Assembly: GCA_900544615.1 (NCBI GenBank)
Contig: UQVS01000016.1
Span: forward strand, 1 to 52,877
DNA: 52,877 nt
Direction of reading: 5' to 3'
DNA from: an uncultured Oscillibacter sp.
Lineage (GTDB): Bacteria; Bacillota; Clostridia; Oscillospirales; Oscillospiraceae
The translations under genes were made by a program, and so were the position numbers. Each line of letters opens with the position of its first letter. Position 1 is the first letter of the stretch. Positions 15,780-24,578 of the stretch are shown here, piece after piece. The notes under the pieces are model-generated. The model was not told the DNA's origin and searched no databases. It saw nothing but the letters and a program-made list of their open reading frames with translations.

Positions 15780-15973
15780 CCGAACAAGTGAGAACTTTTT
15801 CTTACTTGTTCGGGTGACATAATGATGTGGAGAATTCTGTGGAAAATGTGAAAAACCCTTTGACAGCCCCAGAAAACGCTGTTGACAACTCTTTACAGGA
15901 AATGTTACGCAACAACCTTTTCCAATGAAACGGGGAACTTTCGGCCAAACGGCGTCGGAACATGGGGGAACCC
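15780..15973 (+). other. Long hairpin and repeated TTGACA upstream of the topoisomerase operon
   Basis: A 15-bp hairpin, CCGAACAAGTGAGAA (15780-15794) with TTCTTACTTGTTCGG (15799-15813), has only a 4-nt loop and one G-U pair in the plus-strand RNA. Two TTGACA boxes follow at 15860-15865 and 15882-15887, exactly 22 bp apart and without good -10 partners. No gene is seen here. Confidence 0.6.
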
Positions 15974-16002
15974 TTGCACTTGCGGCGGGAATATGCTATA
16001 AT
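15974..16002 (+). promoter_or_regulatory. Promoter of the topoisomerase operon
   Basis: TTGCAC (15974-15979), a 17-bp spacer and an extended -10, TGCTATAAT (TATAAT at 15997-16002). Confidence 0.82.
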
Positions 16003-16067
16003 CCCCACAGATTGAAACTGGCAGAGTATGCCCTGATGACAGGGAAAAATGCCCCCTTGGAGGAACT

Positions 16068-18056
16068 ATGGCAACAAAAAAGCAGGATTACGGCAACGAC
16101 AGTATCTCATCCCTGAAAGGCGCAGACCGGGTTCGGAAACGGCCCGGCGTCATTTTTGGCTCAGACGGGCTGGACGGCTGCGAACACGCCGTCTTTGAGA
16201 TCCTCTCCAACTCCATTGACGAGGCGCGGGAGGGACACGGACGGGTCATCACCGTTACCCGGTTCAATGACCGCTCCATCGAGGTGGAGGATATGGGCCG
16301 TGGCTGCCCGGTGGACTGGAACGAGAAGGAGCAGCGCTACAACTGGGAGCTGGTGTACTGCGAACTGTACGCCGGCGGCAAATACGACAACCTCACCGGC
16401 GACAACTACGAATATTCGCTGGGACTCAACGGCCTGGGCGCCTGCGCCACCCAGTACGCCTCCCACTATATGGATGTCACCGTTTGGCGGGACGGTCACA
16501 AATATTCCCTGCACTTTGAGCGGGGTGAGATCGTAGGCGAGATGAAGGTGGAGCCTACGGACCGGGGCAAAAAGACCGGCACCCGCACCCACTGGCTGCC
16601 GGATCTGGACGTGTTCACCGACATTGCCATCCCGGCGGAATACTTTACGGATGTGCTGCGCCGTCAGGCGGTGGTCAACGAGGGAATCACCTTCAAATTC
16701 CGCAATCAGCAGGAAAACGGAAAATTTGAAGAGCAGGAATTCGTCTATGAACACGGGATTCAGGACTATGTAGCGGAGCTGGCCGGAGAGGGCGCCCTGA
16801 CGGCGCCGGTGTTCTGGCAGGCGGAAAAGCGGGGCCGGGACCGGGCGGACAAGCCGGAATACAAGGTGAAGCTTTCTGCCGCCTGCTGCTTTTCCAACAA
16901 GGTGCAGATCATTGAGCATTACCACAACTCCTCCTGGCTGGAACACGGCGGCGCGCCGGAAAAGGCCGCGAAGAGCGCCTTTGTCTCCGCAGTGGATAAG
17001 TATCTGCGGGATCAGAACAAATATCAGAAGAACGAGAGCAAGATCACATGGCAGGACATCGAGGACTGCCTGATTTTTGTGTCCAACAACTTCTCTACCC
17101 AGACCAGCTACGAAAACCAGACGAAAAAATCCATTACCAACAAGTTCGTGCAGGAGGCCATGACGGAGTTCCTGCGGACGAATCTGGAGATCTACTTTAT
17201 CGAGAACCACTTCGATGCGGAGAAGATCGCCGAGCAGGTGCTGGTGAACAAGCGCAGCCGGGAAAGCGCGGAAAAGCAGCGGCTGAATATCAAGAAAAAG
17301 CTCTCCGGCAACATTGACATCTCCAACCGGGTGCAGAAATTCGTGGACTGCCGCTCCAAGGACGTGGAAAAGCGGGAGATCTACATCGTGGAGGGCGACT
17401 CTGCATTGGGCAGCGTCAAGCTGAGCCGGGACGCGGAGTATCAGGGCATCATGCCCGTTCGGGGCAAGATCCTCAACTGCCTGAAGGCGGACTACGCCCG
17501 GATCTTCAAAAGCGAGATCATCACGGATCTCATCCGTGTGCTGGGCTGCGGCGTGGAGATCCAGAACAGGCACGTCAAGGATCTGGCGGCCTTTGACCTG
17601 AACAATCTCCGCTGGAGCAAGGTGGTCATCTGCACCGATGGCGATGTGGATGGTTTCCAGATCCGGACGCTGATCCTCACCATGCTCTACCGCCTGACCC
17701 CCACCCTGATCCAGAAGGGGTATGTGTATATCGCGGAAACGCCGCTTTTTGAGATCAACTGCGGCGACAAGACGTGGTTTGCCTATTCCGACAAGGAAAA
17801 GGCGGATATTGTCAAGTCTCTGGAAGGGAAGAAATACAAGATCGACCGCTCCAAGGGTCTGGGCGAGAACGACCCGGACATGATGTGGCTGACCACTATG
17901 AACCCGGAGACCCGGCGGCTGATCCGGGTCATGCCGGAGGACGTGGAGCGCACGGCGCAGGTCTTTGACCTCCTGCTGGGCGATAATTTGCAGGGAAGAA
18001 AAGACCATATTGCGGAAAACGGCGCAAGGTATCTGGATCTGGCGGATATTTCGTAA
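16068..18056 (+). CDS. Atypical type IIA topoisomerase subunit B (ParE/GyrB-like)
   Basis: A 662-residue GyrB/ParE-family protein: GHKL ATPase domain (SNSIDEAREG; SLGLNGLGAC), transducer, then TOPRIM (EGDSALGS at about 442-449; TDGDVDG at about 523-529) and C-terminal KGLGENDPDMMW. Several motifs differ from the canonical ones: EGDSAGGS reads EGDSALGS, TDADVDGAHI reads TDGDVDGFQI, and the ATP-lid GGLHGVG reads LGLNGLG. It therefore belongs to the divergent clostridial pair rather than standard gyrase. It would strand-pass or decatenate DNA with subunit A, encoded 303 bp downstream. The ATG follows GGAGG. Confidence 0.88.
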   Translation: MATKKQDYGNDSISSLKGADRVRKRPGVIFGSDGLDGCEHAVFEILSNSIDEAREGHGRVITVTRFNDRSIEVEDMGRGCPVDWNEKEQRYNWELVYCELYAGGKYDNLTGDNYEYSLGLNGLGACATQYASHYMDVTVWRDGHKYSLHFERGEIVGEMKVEPTDRGKKTGTRTHWLPDLDVFTDIAIPAEYFTDVLRRQAVVNEGITFKFRNQQENGKFEEQEFVYEHGIQDYVAELAGEGALTAPVFWQAEKRGRDRADKPEYKVKLSAACCFSNKVQIIEHYHNSSWLEHGGAPEKAAKSAFVSAVDKYLRDQNKYQKNESKITWQDIEDCLIFVSNNFSTQTSYENQTKKSITNKFVQEAMTEFLRTNLEIYFIENHFDAEKIAEQVLVNKRSRESAEKQRLNIKKKLSGNIDISNRVQKFVDCRSKDVEKREIYIVEGDSALGSVKLSRDAEYQGIMPVRGKILNCLKADYARIFKSEIITDLIRVLGCGVEIQNRHVKDLAAFDLNNLRWSKVVICTDGDVDGFQIRTLILTMLYRLTPTLIQKGYVYIAETPLFEINCGDKTWFAYSDKEKADIVKSLEGKKYKIDRSKGLGENDPDMMWLTTMNPETRRLIRVMPEDVERTAQVFDLLLGDNLQGRKDHIAENGARYLDLADIS

Positions 18057-18359
18057 ATATTTGCCGCGCTGCGGTGCCGATGGGCTTTGCCCATCAGAAT
18101 ACACCCCATTCTCTTTTCGGCGCGGTCGAAAAGAGAATGGGGGTGCATCCTGCGGCGGAACGCCGCATCCCCTGTGGATCACAGTCCCCGCGGGAGCGGA
18201 GAAAATGGGGATTCCGTTTTGCGCCGCACAGCGGCGTGCTTCCGTGTCGTTCTCCGGCAGGGCTGAAGCCGATACCGGCCTGTGTATTTGCGCGTTTTTA
18301 TATTTTCAGATCATCATTGGCTCAGGCTCCTGAGCCATCAAGATAAGGAACTTTTTACT
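18057..18359. repeat. Palindrome-rich spacer between topoisomerase genes
   Basis: No gene is seen. The spacer is packed with inverted repeats. The main one is an 18-bp pair, CACCCCATTCTCTTTTCG (18102-18119) and its complement with one extra G (18127-18145). Others are GATGGGC/GCCCATC near 18080, TGCGGCG/CGCCGCA (18151-18167), CGCCGC/GCGGCG near 18222 and GGCTCAGG/CCTGAGCC (18319-18336). It resembles a compound extragenic palindromic element. The downstream gene follows without an obvious new promoter. Confidence 0.65.
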
Positions 18360-20606
18360 ATGCCGAAAAAGAAACAGCCGGGGGAATCCCGGCACCCGGT
18401 CAATAACCCCAACGTTGTGGGGCTTCACGCGGCGGTGGTGGAACAGCCCATCACCGACACGCTGGAAACCAACTATATGCCCTACGCCATGAGCGTCATC
18501 GTCTCCCGTGCCATCCCGGAGATCGACGGTTTCAAGCCCTCCCACCGCAAGCTCCTCTACACCATGTACAAAATGGGCCTGCTGACGGGGGCGCGGACGA
18601 AGTCCGCCAACATCGTGGGCCAGACCATGCGCCTGAATCCCCACGGCGACGCCGCCATTTACGACACCATGGTGCGCTTGTCCCGCGGCTACGGCGCTTT
18701 GCTGACCCCCTTTGTGGACTCCAAGGGCAACTTCGGTAAATCCTATTCCCGCGATATGTCATGGGCCGCCCCTCGGTATACGGAGGCAAAGCTCTCCGCC
18801 ATCTGCGGGGAGATTTTCAAGGACATCGACAGCGACACGGTGGACTTCGTGGACAACTACGACAACACCATGAAGGAACCGGCCCTGCTGCCAACCACCT
18901 TCCCCAACATTCTGGTCAGCGCCAACAGCGGCATCGCCGTGGGCATGGCGTCCCAGTTCTGCGGCTTCAACCTGAAAGAAGTCTGCGACACCACGGTGGC
19001 CTACCTGAAAAACCCGGACTGCGACCTGACGGAGACCCTGCTGGCCCCGGATTTTCCCACCGGCGGCGAGCTGGTCTTTGACGCCAAGGCCATTGAGGAC
19101 ATCTACAATACCGGCCGGGGCAGCGTCCGGGTGCGGGCGAAGTACCGCTATGTGAAGGATCAGAACCTGCTGGAGATCTATGAGATCCCCTATTCCACCA
19201 CGGTGGAGGCCATCCTGGACAAAGTGGCGGAGCTGATCAAGGCAGGCAAGGCGAAGGAGATCGCCGATATGCGAGACGAGACCGACCTCTCCGGCCTGAA
19301 GCTGACCATTGACCTGAAGCGGGGCGTGGACCCGGACAAGCTGATGACCAAGCTCTATAAGCTGACGCCGCTGGAGGACGCCTTTGCCTGCAACTTCAAT
19401 GTGCTGATTGCGGGCAGTCCCAAGGTGCTGGGCGTCCGGCAGATTCTGGAGGAGTGGACGGCGTGGCGCACGGACAGCGTAAAACGGCGGATCTACTTCG
19501 TGCTGGGCAAGAAAAAGGATAAGCTGCATCTGCTGAAGGGCCTCAAGCGCATCCTGCTGGACATTGACAAGGCCATCCGCATCATCCGGGAGACGGAGGA
19601 GGAAGCCGAGGTCATCCCCAATCTGATGATCGGCTTCGGCATCGACCAGATCCAGGCGGAGTATGTAGCGGAGATCAAGCTGCGGAACATCAACAAGGAA
19701 TACATCCTCAAGCGCACGCAGGAGACAGACGCCCTGCGGGATGAGATCGACGATCTGGAGGATCTGCTGACCAATCCCCAGCGGGTGAAGAAGGTCATTG
19801 TGGAGGAGCTGAACGCCGCCGCCAAAAAATACGGCGAGCCGCGGCGGACATCCATCGTCTATGCCCATGAGATCGCCCAGTATGCCCCGGAGGAGGAACA
19901 GAAGGAGGAGTACCCCGTCTCCGTGTTCCTGTCCCGCGAGGGCTATTTCAAGAAGATCACACCGGCGTCCCTGCGGATGAACAGCGAGCAGAAGTTCAAG
20001 GAGGGGGACGCCCTCCGCCAGTGCTTTGAAACCACATCCAATGCCGAGGTCATGTTCTTCACCGACCGCTGTCAGGTCTACAAGACCCGTCTGGGCGAGT
20101 TTGACGACGCCAAGGCCAGCGTGCTGGGCGAGTATCTGCCCACCAAGCTGAAAATGGACGCCGGGGAAAACGTGGTGTTCATGGTACTGCCGGGGCCGGA
20201 CTATGCGGGAAGCCTCCTGTTCTTCTTTGAAAACGGCAAGGCGGCGCGGGTGGACATCAAGGCCTATCAGACCACGTCCAACCGCCGCAAGCTCACCGGC
20301 GCTTACTCCGACAAGTCACCGCTGGCCTGCATCCGCCGTCTGGATGAGGACTGCGAGCTGGCGGTCTATTCCAACGAACCCCGCTGCCTGATCTTCCACA
20401 CGGCGCTGCTGGCTCCCAAGACCACCCGCTCCACTCAGGGCGTGGCGGTCATGAACCTGAAGCCCAAATACCATCTGGAAACGGTGCGGTTGTCCGAAGA
20501 GACATCCATCACCAACCGTACCCGCTATCGGGTGCGGGCCATCCCCGCCGCCGGCGCGCTGGTGAAAGCGGAGGATTCCGAGGATCAGCAGATCAGCCTG
20601 CTGTGA
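18360..20606 (+). CDS. Atypical type IIA topoisomerase subunit A (ParC/GyrA-like)
   Basis: A 748-residue breakage-reunion subunit. The start (MPKKKQPGESRHP) leads into NYMPYAMSVIVSRAIPE and GFKPSHRKLLYTMY; the catalytic tyrosine is Y140 in APRYTEAKLSAI. A coiled-coil gate region covers about 420-500 and a beta-pinwheel-like C-terminal domain follows. The GyrA box QRRGGKG is not present, so ParC-like activity (decatenation) is more likely than supercoiling. SHRK replaces the usual VHRR. The start at 18360 is supported by AAGGAA and by family similarity from residue 25 onward. Confidence 0.88.
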   Translation: MPKKKQPGESRHPVNNPNVVGLHAAVVEQPITDTLETNYMPYAMSVIVSRAIPEIDGFKPSHRKLLYTMYKMGLLTGARTKSANIVGQTMRLNPHGDAAIYDTMVRLSRGYGALLTPFVDSKGNFGKSYSRDMSWAAPRYTEAKLSAICGEIFKDIDSDTVDFVDNYDNTMKEPALLPTTFPNILVSANSGIAVGMASQFCGFNLKEVCDTTVAYLKNPDCDLTETLLAPDFPTGGELVFDAKAIEDIYNTGRGSVRVRAKYRYVKDQNLLEIYEIPYSTTVEAILDKVAELIKAGKAKEIADMRDETDLSGLKLTIDLKRGVDPDKLMTKLYKLTPLEDAFACNFNVLIAGSPKVLGVRQILEEWTAWRTDSVKRRIYFVLGKKKDKLHLLKGLKRILLDIDKAIRIIRETEEEAEVIPNLMIGFGIDQIQAEYVAEIKLRNINKEYILKRTQETDALRDEIDDLEDLLTNPQRVKKVIVEELNAAAKKYGEPRRTSIVYAHEIAQYAPEEEQKEEYPVSVFLSREGYFKKITPASLRMNSEQKFKEGDALRQCFETTSNAEVMFFTDRCQVYKTRLGEFDDAKASVLGEYLPTKLKMDAGENVVFMVLPGPDYAGSLLFFFENGKAARVDIKAYQTTSNRRKLTGAYSDKSPLACIRRLDEDCELAVYSNEPRCLIFHTALLAPKTTRSTQGVAVMNLKPKYHLETVRLSEETSITNRTRYRVRAIPAAGALVKAEDSEDQQISLL

Positions 20607-20675
20607 CCGATCCTGACAAAGCAGGCGCCACGGAAAAACGGGCGAATACGGGAAAGACAATAAGGAGAGCATACG

Positions 20676-21275
20676 ATGACCGACTTTTCCACTGTAAAGA
20701 AAAATCTGGAAACCCGCGGTTTTCAGGTCAGCACCTTTCAAACTGCCGCAGAGGCGGCGGATTATCTCAACGCTGCCATGGACGGCGTGTCTGTAGGCTT
20801 CGGCGGTTCCATCACGCTGGATCAGATGGGACTTTATGAAAAGCTTCGCACCCATAACGATGTGGTCTGGCACTGGAAAACCGACGACAAACTTCCTGCC
20901 CGCTACCGGGCCATGACGACGGATATGTATGTCACCTCCGTCAACGGCCTGGCGGAGACCGGCGAACTGGTCAATATTGACGGCATCGGCAACCGGGTGG
21001 CCGGCACGCTGTTCGGCCACAGGAAGGTCTGGTTTGTTGTGGGACGCAACAAGCTGGCGCCGACCTATGAGGAGGCACTTTGGCGGGCGCGGAATATTGC
21101 CGCGCCGAAAAACGCCCAGAAGCTCCATAAAAAGACCCCCTGCGCCGTCAGGGCGGATCGCTGCTATGACTGCAAAAGCCCGGACCGCATCTGCCGGGGA
21201 CTGGTCGTCCTCTGGGAAGCCATTTCCGGCATGGGGATGGAGGTCGTCCTCATCGACGAAGAGCTGGGATTCTGA
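20676..21275 (+). CDS. LUD domain protein
   Basis: A 199-residue single-domain LUD (LutC/DUF162-like) protein: VGFGGSITLDQMGLYEKL, TDMYVTSVNGLAETGELVNIDG and GTLFGHRKVWFVVGRNK. A cysteine group near the end (CYDCKSPDRIC) is typical of this stand-alone subgroup. LutC proteins help lactate oxidation, but no lutA or lutB is nearby, so the role here is unknown. The ATG follows AAGGAGAGC. It may be cotranscribed with the lipoprotein 23 bp downstream. Confidence 0.88.
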   Translation: MTDFSTVKKNLETRGFQVSTFQTAAEAADYLNAAMDGVSVGFGGSITLDQMGLYEKLRTHNDVVWHWKTDDKLPARYRAMTTDMYVTSVNGLAETGELVNIDGIGNRVAGTLFGHRKVWFVVGRNKLAPTYEEALWRARNIAAPKNAQKLHKKTPCAVRADRCYDCKSPDRICRGLVVLWEAISGMGMEVVLIDEELGF

Positions 21276-21298
21276 AGGGGAAGGGAGGCGTACAGACG

Positions 21299-22051
21299 AT
21301 GAAACGCTGGGTTGCAGCCGCAGCGGCGCTGTGCCTGCTGACAGGCTGTGCGCCTCTTCTGGAACGCTCCTACAGCACGGCGGAGCCTCACAGCAGCAAG
21401 TACTGGGAAAGCGAAGCGGCTGACACGCTGCGGGCGGAGAATAATCAGGATATCGTCAATGACCTGCTGATCCTCATCGGCCAGCATACGGGCAGCGCGA
21501 CCCTGCGCTTGTATAACTTTCCGGACGATCAGGCGGCTGCGGAGGCCATGGAGCGCGCCGCACTGGAAGTGCAGCAGGAAACGGCGCTGGGCGCTTACGC
21601 AGCGGAGTACATCACCTATGTCAGCCAGTCCCAGCGGAGCTGTTACGAGGTGGATGTACAAATCGGCTACCGCCGGAGCGAGGAGCAGATCCAGACCATT
21701 GTCAATGCTACAAGCTTCACGGCGCTGAAGGACCTGCTGGAAGCTGCGCTGGACGGCGGCCGGGCGGAGCTGGTGGTGCGGATCGGCTACTGGCAGGCGG
21801 ATGGCAGGGATAGAGTGGCGCAGACGCTGGAAGCCCTGCGCCAGAGCCGGGGGATCCCGGAGGAAACGGTTTGGATCGTTCGGTATTATCCCCAGACCGA
21901 CCCAGTGGGCATCATCGAATTCCGCCTGAAGCCGACGGAGGAGGAAATTGCGGAGGAACAGGCGGCGCAGTCTGCCGCAGAGCCGGAGCAGACCCTTGCG
22001 GAAGAAGCGCCTGCGGCGCCGGATGCCGGTTCCGAGACCGGCGGCAAGTGA
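21299..22051 (+). CDS. Hypothetical lipoprotein
   Basis: A 250-residue protein with a lipoprotein signal (MKRWVAAAAALCLLTGCAP, cysteine in LLTGC). The soluble part alternates strands and amphipathic helices (QDIVNDLLILIGQHTGSATLRLYN, GRAELVVRIGYWQ), and the tail is Glu/Ala/Pro-rich. No family was recognised. It should sit on the outer face of the membrane. The ATG follows AGGGAGG. Confidence 0.75.
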   Translation: MKRWVAAAAALCLLTGCAPLLERSYSTAEPHSSKYWESEAADTLRAENNQDIVNDLLILIGQHTGSATLRLYNFPDDQAAAEAMERAALEVQQETALGAYAAEYITYVSQSQRSCYEVDVQIGYRRSEEQIQTIVNATSFTALKDLLEAALDGGRAELVVRIGYWQADGRDRVAQTLEALRQSRGIPEETVWIVRYYPQTDPVGIIEFRLKPTEEEIAEEQAAQSAAEPEQTLAEEAPAAPDAGSETGGK

Positions 22052-22127
22052 ACGCTTGCAGGACGCCGGAGAGCCTCATGAAGCTTGCACTGATTTATGT
22101 GCAAAAAGTATGAGACAAAGCGGAATT

Positions 22128-22610
22128 TCATTCACGTTCGCCCTCTCCTTGCTTTATTTCTCCAATCATATGAAGCAAAGCGAGAATTCTCGCTATTCCA
22201 ATGAATACCATTCCAATCAAAAATGTGCAGCTCCAATATTTTAACGCATTAGAAAAAACAAAGTGCCAGCTCACAGTGTCAGGCGCTGGAGAGTACGCCT
22301 CGCTTCCTGCGGATATTCCTAACAAAAAACCGATTACAAAAACAGTAATGGCAATTTTCTGAAAGAAAGCAGCGTTAAAGATTTCAAATACCCGATATTG
22401 ATTCCGTTTTTCAGAAGGATAAAGCAATTTGTTGGGGGTGACATGGAGTATTTCGCAGATCCGAACTAACATATCCAAATCCGGATATGATTTTCCTCTT
22501 TCCCAGCTTGAAACGGTTTGGCGAGATACACTCAGTTGCTCGGCCAAAGAATCTTGCGACATATTTGCCTGCTTTCTTAGTTCTTTTAGGTTAGCACTAA
22601 AATCTGACAT
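22128..22610 (-). CDS. XRE-type regulator with C-terminal membrane segments
   Basis: A 160-residue protein. Residues 5-60 are a helix-turn-helix of the Cro/C1 type (LKELRKQANMSQDSLAEQLS, VSRQTVSSWERGKSYPDL). The second half has two or three hydrophobic helices (IAITVFVIGFLLGI, CTFLIGMVFIGIARILALL). Membrane-bound XRE regulators of this form are common in Firmicutes, and the target is unknown. The gene is clearly more AT-rich than its neighbours, a sign of a different origin. It is convergent with the lipoprotein gene. Confidence 0.85.
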   Translation of the reverse strand: MSDFSANLKELRKQANMSQDSLAEQLSVSRQTVSSWERGKSYPDLDMLVRICEILHVTPNKLLYPSEKRNQYRVFEIFNAAFFQKIAITVFVIGFLLGISAGSEAYSPAPDTVSWHFVFSNALKYWSCTFLIGMVFIGIARILALLHMIGEIKQGEGERE

Positions 22611-22746
22611 TATATATTTCTCCTTTCTACAGGGTTAAGATAACACAGAGGAAAAGGAGACTGCAAGCAAATGTTCTTTGCGGAGTTGATACAAATATCA
22701 ATATTCCTACAAGTTCCAATTTGCCAAAATGAAAAAGCCCTGAAAA

Positions 22747-22782
22747 GAATCCTCCGTATGATGGCAGTCATACGGAGGATTC
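22747..22782 (-). terminator. Terminator of the YczE-like gene
   Basis: A perfect 15-bp stem GAATCCTCCGTATGA/TCATACGGAGGATTC with a 6-nt loop is followed on the minus strand by TTTTCAGGGCTTTTT. Confidence 0.85.
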
Positions 22783-22818
22783 CTTGCTTTATAAACGCTG
22801 CCCGGTATCCGGGACGTG

Positions 22819-23493
22819 CTATGTGGGGGGATCTGCGTCGGGATCCTGCCTGCTGCGAAGCCGCCGGATGGTTTCCGGCAGGTTTTCCTGATGCAGCAGG
22901 GCGGGAGTGAACCGCAGGAGAAAGAAGTTCAGGTTGAACAGGGAGCCGACGCCTACGGCGGCGAGTACGGTGCCGATGCCCACCTGACCGCCCAGCCGCC
23001 AGCCGATGAACACAATAACCACCTCAACGGCGGCGCGGCAGACGCCCACCGACCGGCGGGTTTTGCGGGCCAGCACCACCATCAGTGCGTCCCGCGGGCC
23101 GGAGCCAAGGGCGCTTTTCATATACAGCCAGGTGCCGAGGGCCAGCAGCTCCATGCCGGCCAGCAGCGCGGCCAAACCGCTCCAAAGCCCTGTAAACAGG
23201 GGAATCCAGTTCAGATACAGCAGCAGATCGATCATCACGGGGCAGATGAAAATGTTGGCCAGCGTTCCCAGCCCAAAGCTTTCGCCGCAGAAAAATGCAA
23301 GGGCGATGACCGCTGCGCCCACGATACTGGCGGCGGCGCCGTAAGTAATGCCGAAGGTTTTGGACATCCCCTGCTGGAGAACGCTCCACGGCTCCAGACC
23401 GATATTGGCCTGAAGCATCAGGACGATGCCCACGGCGCTGACTGCCAGACCGCTCAGCAGCAGTCCCAGTCTGCGGCAATATTCCCGGAACAT
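22819..23493 (-). CDS. YczE/YitT-like integral membrane protein
   Basis: A 224-residue protein with five or six membrane helices and the signature LGSGPRDALMVVLARKT, as in YczE. The start, MFREYCRRLGLLLSGLAVSA, and the GLEPWSVLQQGMSKTFGIT loop also fit. The biochemical role of the family is not settled. The ATG follows AAGGAGG. It lies 89 bp downstream of the YheO-like regulator gene on the same strand and may be cotranscribed with it. Confidence 0.82.
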   Translation of the reverse strand: MFREYCRRLGLLLSGLAVSAVGIVLMLQANIGLEPWSVLQQGMSKTFGITYGAAASIVGAAVIALAFFCGESFGLGTLANIFICPVMIDLLLYLNWIPLFTGLWSGLAALLAGMELLALGTWLYMKSALGSGPRDALMVVLARKTRRSVGVCRAAVEVVIVFIGWRLGGQVGIGTVLAAVGVGSLFNLNFFLLRFTPALLHQENLPETIRRLRSRQDPDADPPT

Positions 23494-23582
23494 GAGGCTG
23501 CCTCCTTGTGCGGGCGGCGCCCGTTATGAGATGAAACCGGCGGCAGGGGAGACCCTCTGCCGGATTGCCAGCCGCGGAACGA

Positions 23583-24287
23583 TCAGGTCTGCCCGTGATC
23601 CGGGTTCTTGACCTGCGCGAGATAGCGGTAGATGCTGGCCTGCGAGCAGTGCAGGCTGGCGGCGGCGCTTTTGACCGCGCCTTTCAGCAGGAACGTGCCG
23701 CTGGCCTCCAGCGCCGTGATGACCTTCAGCCGCTCTTCGGAGGTGAGCCGCTCCGGGACAACGCCCATGCGGTCCAGCTCCCGGTTGATGGCGTCCACCG
23801 CTACTGCATCGGCGGAATTGCGGAATTTCTCCGGGGCGGGGCGATCTTCCGGCGGCCTGGACATACTGGGCTGCATCAGAACGTTGGTGACGAACGAATC
23901 CGGGTGGCACAGCTCTAAAATACGGTCGCAGACATCCTGGTAGCGGCTGTCGTCAAAGTTGATGCAGAGCATACCGATCAGGCGGCCATCCTGTTTGATG
24001 AAGAATGTGTTGGAGCGCAGATCCTTACCGTTGACGGAGATCCCATGATATTGCAGACAGTAGTCGTTTGTCTCATAACTCCGATCCCGCAGGATCCCCA
24101 GCGCCATGTTGGTCAGGGGCGCGCCGATCTCCCGACCGCTGATATGGTTGTTGGCAATGGCGATGATGGAACGGTCCTTGTTGGTCAGGTCATGCAGCGC
24201 AACTTCATAATCCGGGCCAAGAGTAAGGCCTAAAAACTCCGTCAGCTTCATATACTGCTGGAGCAGGGGGTTGGGTACAGCCGGCAT
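23583..24287 (-). CDS. YheO-like PAS/HTH transcriptional regulator
   Basis: A 234-residue regulator with an N-terminal YheO-like PAS domain (LGPDYEVALHDL, SIIAIANNHISGREIGAPLTN, RSNTFFIKQDGRLIGMLCIN). A C-terminal helix-turn-helix follows (KVITALEASGTFLLKGAVKS, AAASLHCSQASIYRYL). It is divergent from ridA-tnaA-tnaT, so it is the likely regulator of tryptophan breakdown; the ligand is unknown. The ATG follows GAGGTG. Confidence 0.9.
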   Translation of the reverse strand: MPAVPNPLLQQYMKLTEFLGLTLGPDYEVALHDLTNKDRSIIAIANNHISGREIGAPLTNMALGILRDRSYETNDYCLQYHGISVNGKDLRSNTFFIKQDGRLIGMLCINFDDSRYQDVCDRILELCHPDSFVTNVLMQPSMSRPPEDRPAPEKFRNSADAVAVDAINRELDRMGVVPERLTSEERLKVITALEASGTFLLKGAVKSAAASLHCSQASIYRYLAQVKNPDHGQT

Positions 24288-24364
24288 GGGTTCACCTCAC
24301 TTGTTTCTTCTTCCGGCAGCCGCAGCGCGGCGGGCTTCCGGGTGTTGAAAATGCCTCTGATTTC

Positions 24365-24392
24365 ATTATATGAAAGATTGGAAAATTGTCAA
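24365..24392 (-). promoter_or_regulatory. Promoter of the YheO-like regulator
   Basis: TTGACA (24387-24392), a 16-bp spacer and TATAAT (24365-24370) on the minus strand. Confidence 0.8.
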
Positions 24393-24410
24393 ACGAAAAA
24401 TGAACAGCGT

Positions 24411-24550
24411 GAGAATAATTTATCAATTTAAAGGACGTATACTGGAGGATATTATAAAAACTGCACAATAAAACTGTAAATAACTCCAAGAACGTATAAA
24501 AATCACATAAAAGTGTTGACAAAAAATTCTCGTGATGATAAAATTATCTC
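24411..24550 (+). promoter_or_regulatory. Promoter of ridA-tnaA-tnaT with possible operator sites
   Basis: TTGACA (24516-24521), a 17-bp spacer and TAAAAT (24539-24544) form the promoter. The -10 lies in the palindrome GATAAAATTATC (24537-24548). A similar sequence in the opposite orientation, GAGAATAATTTATC, lies about 125 bp upstream near 24412, so two sites for the divergent regulator are possible. Confidence 0.65.
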
Positions 24551-24578
24551 AACCTGAAAGCGAAAGGAATGTGATGAA

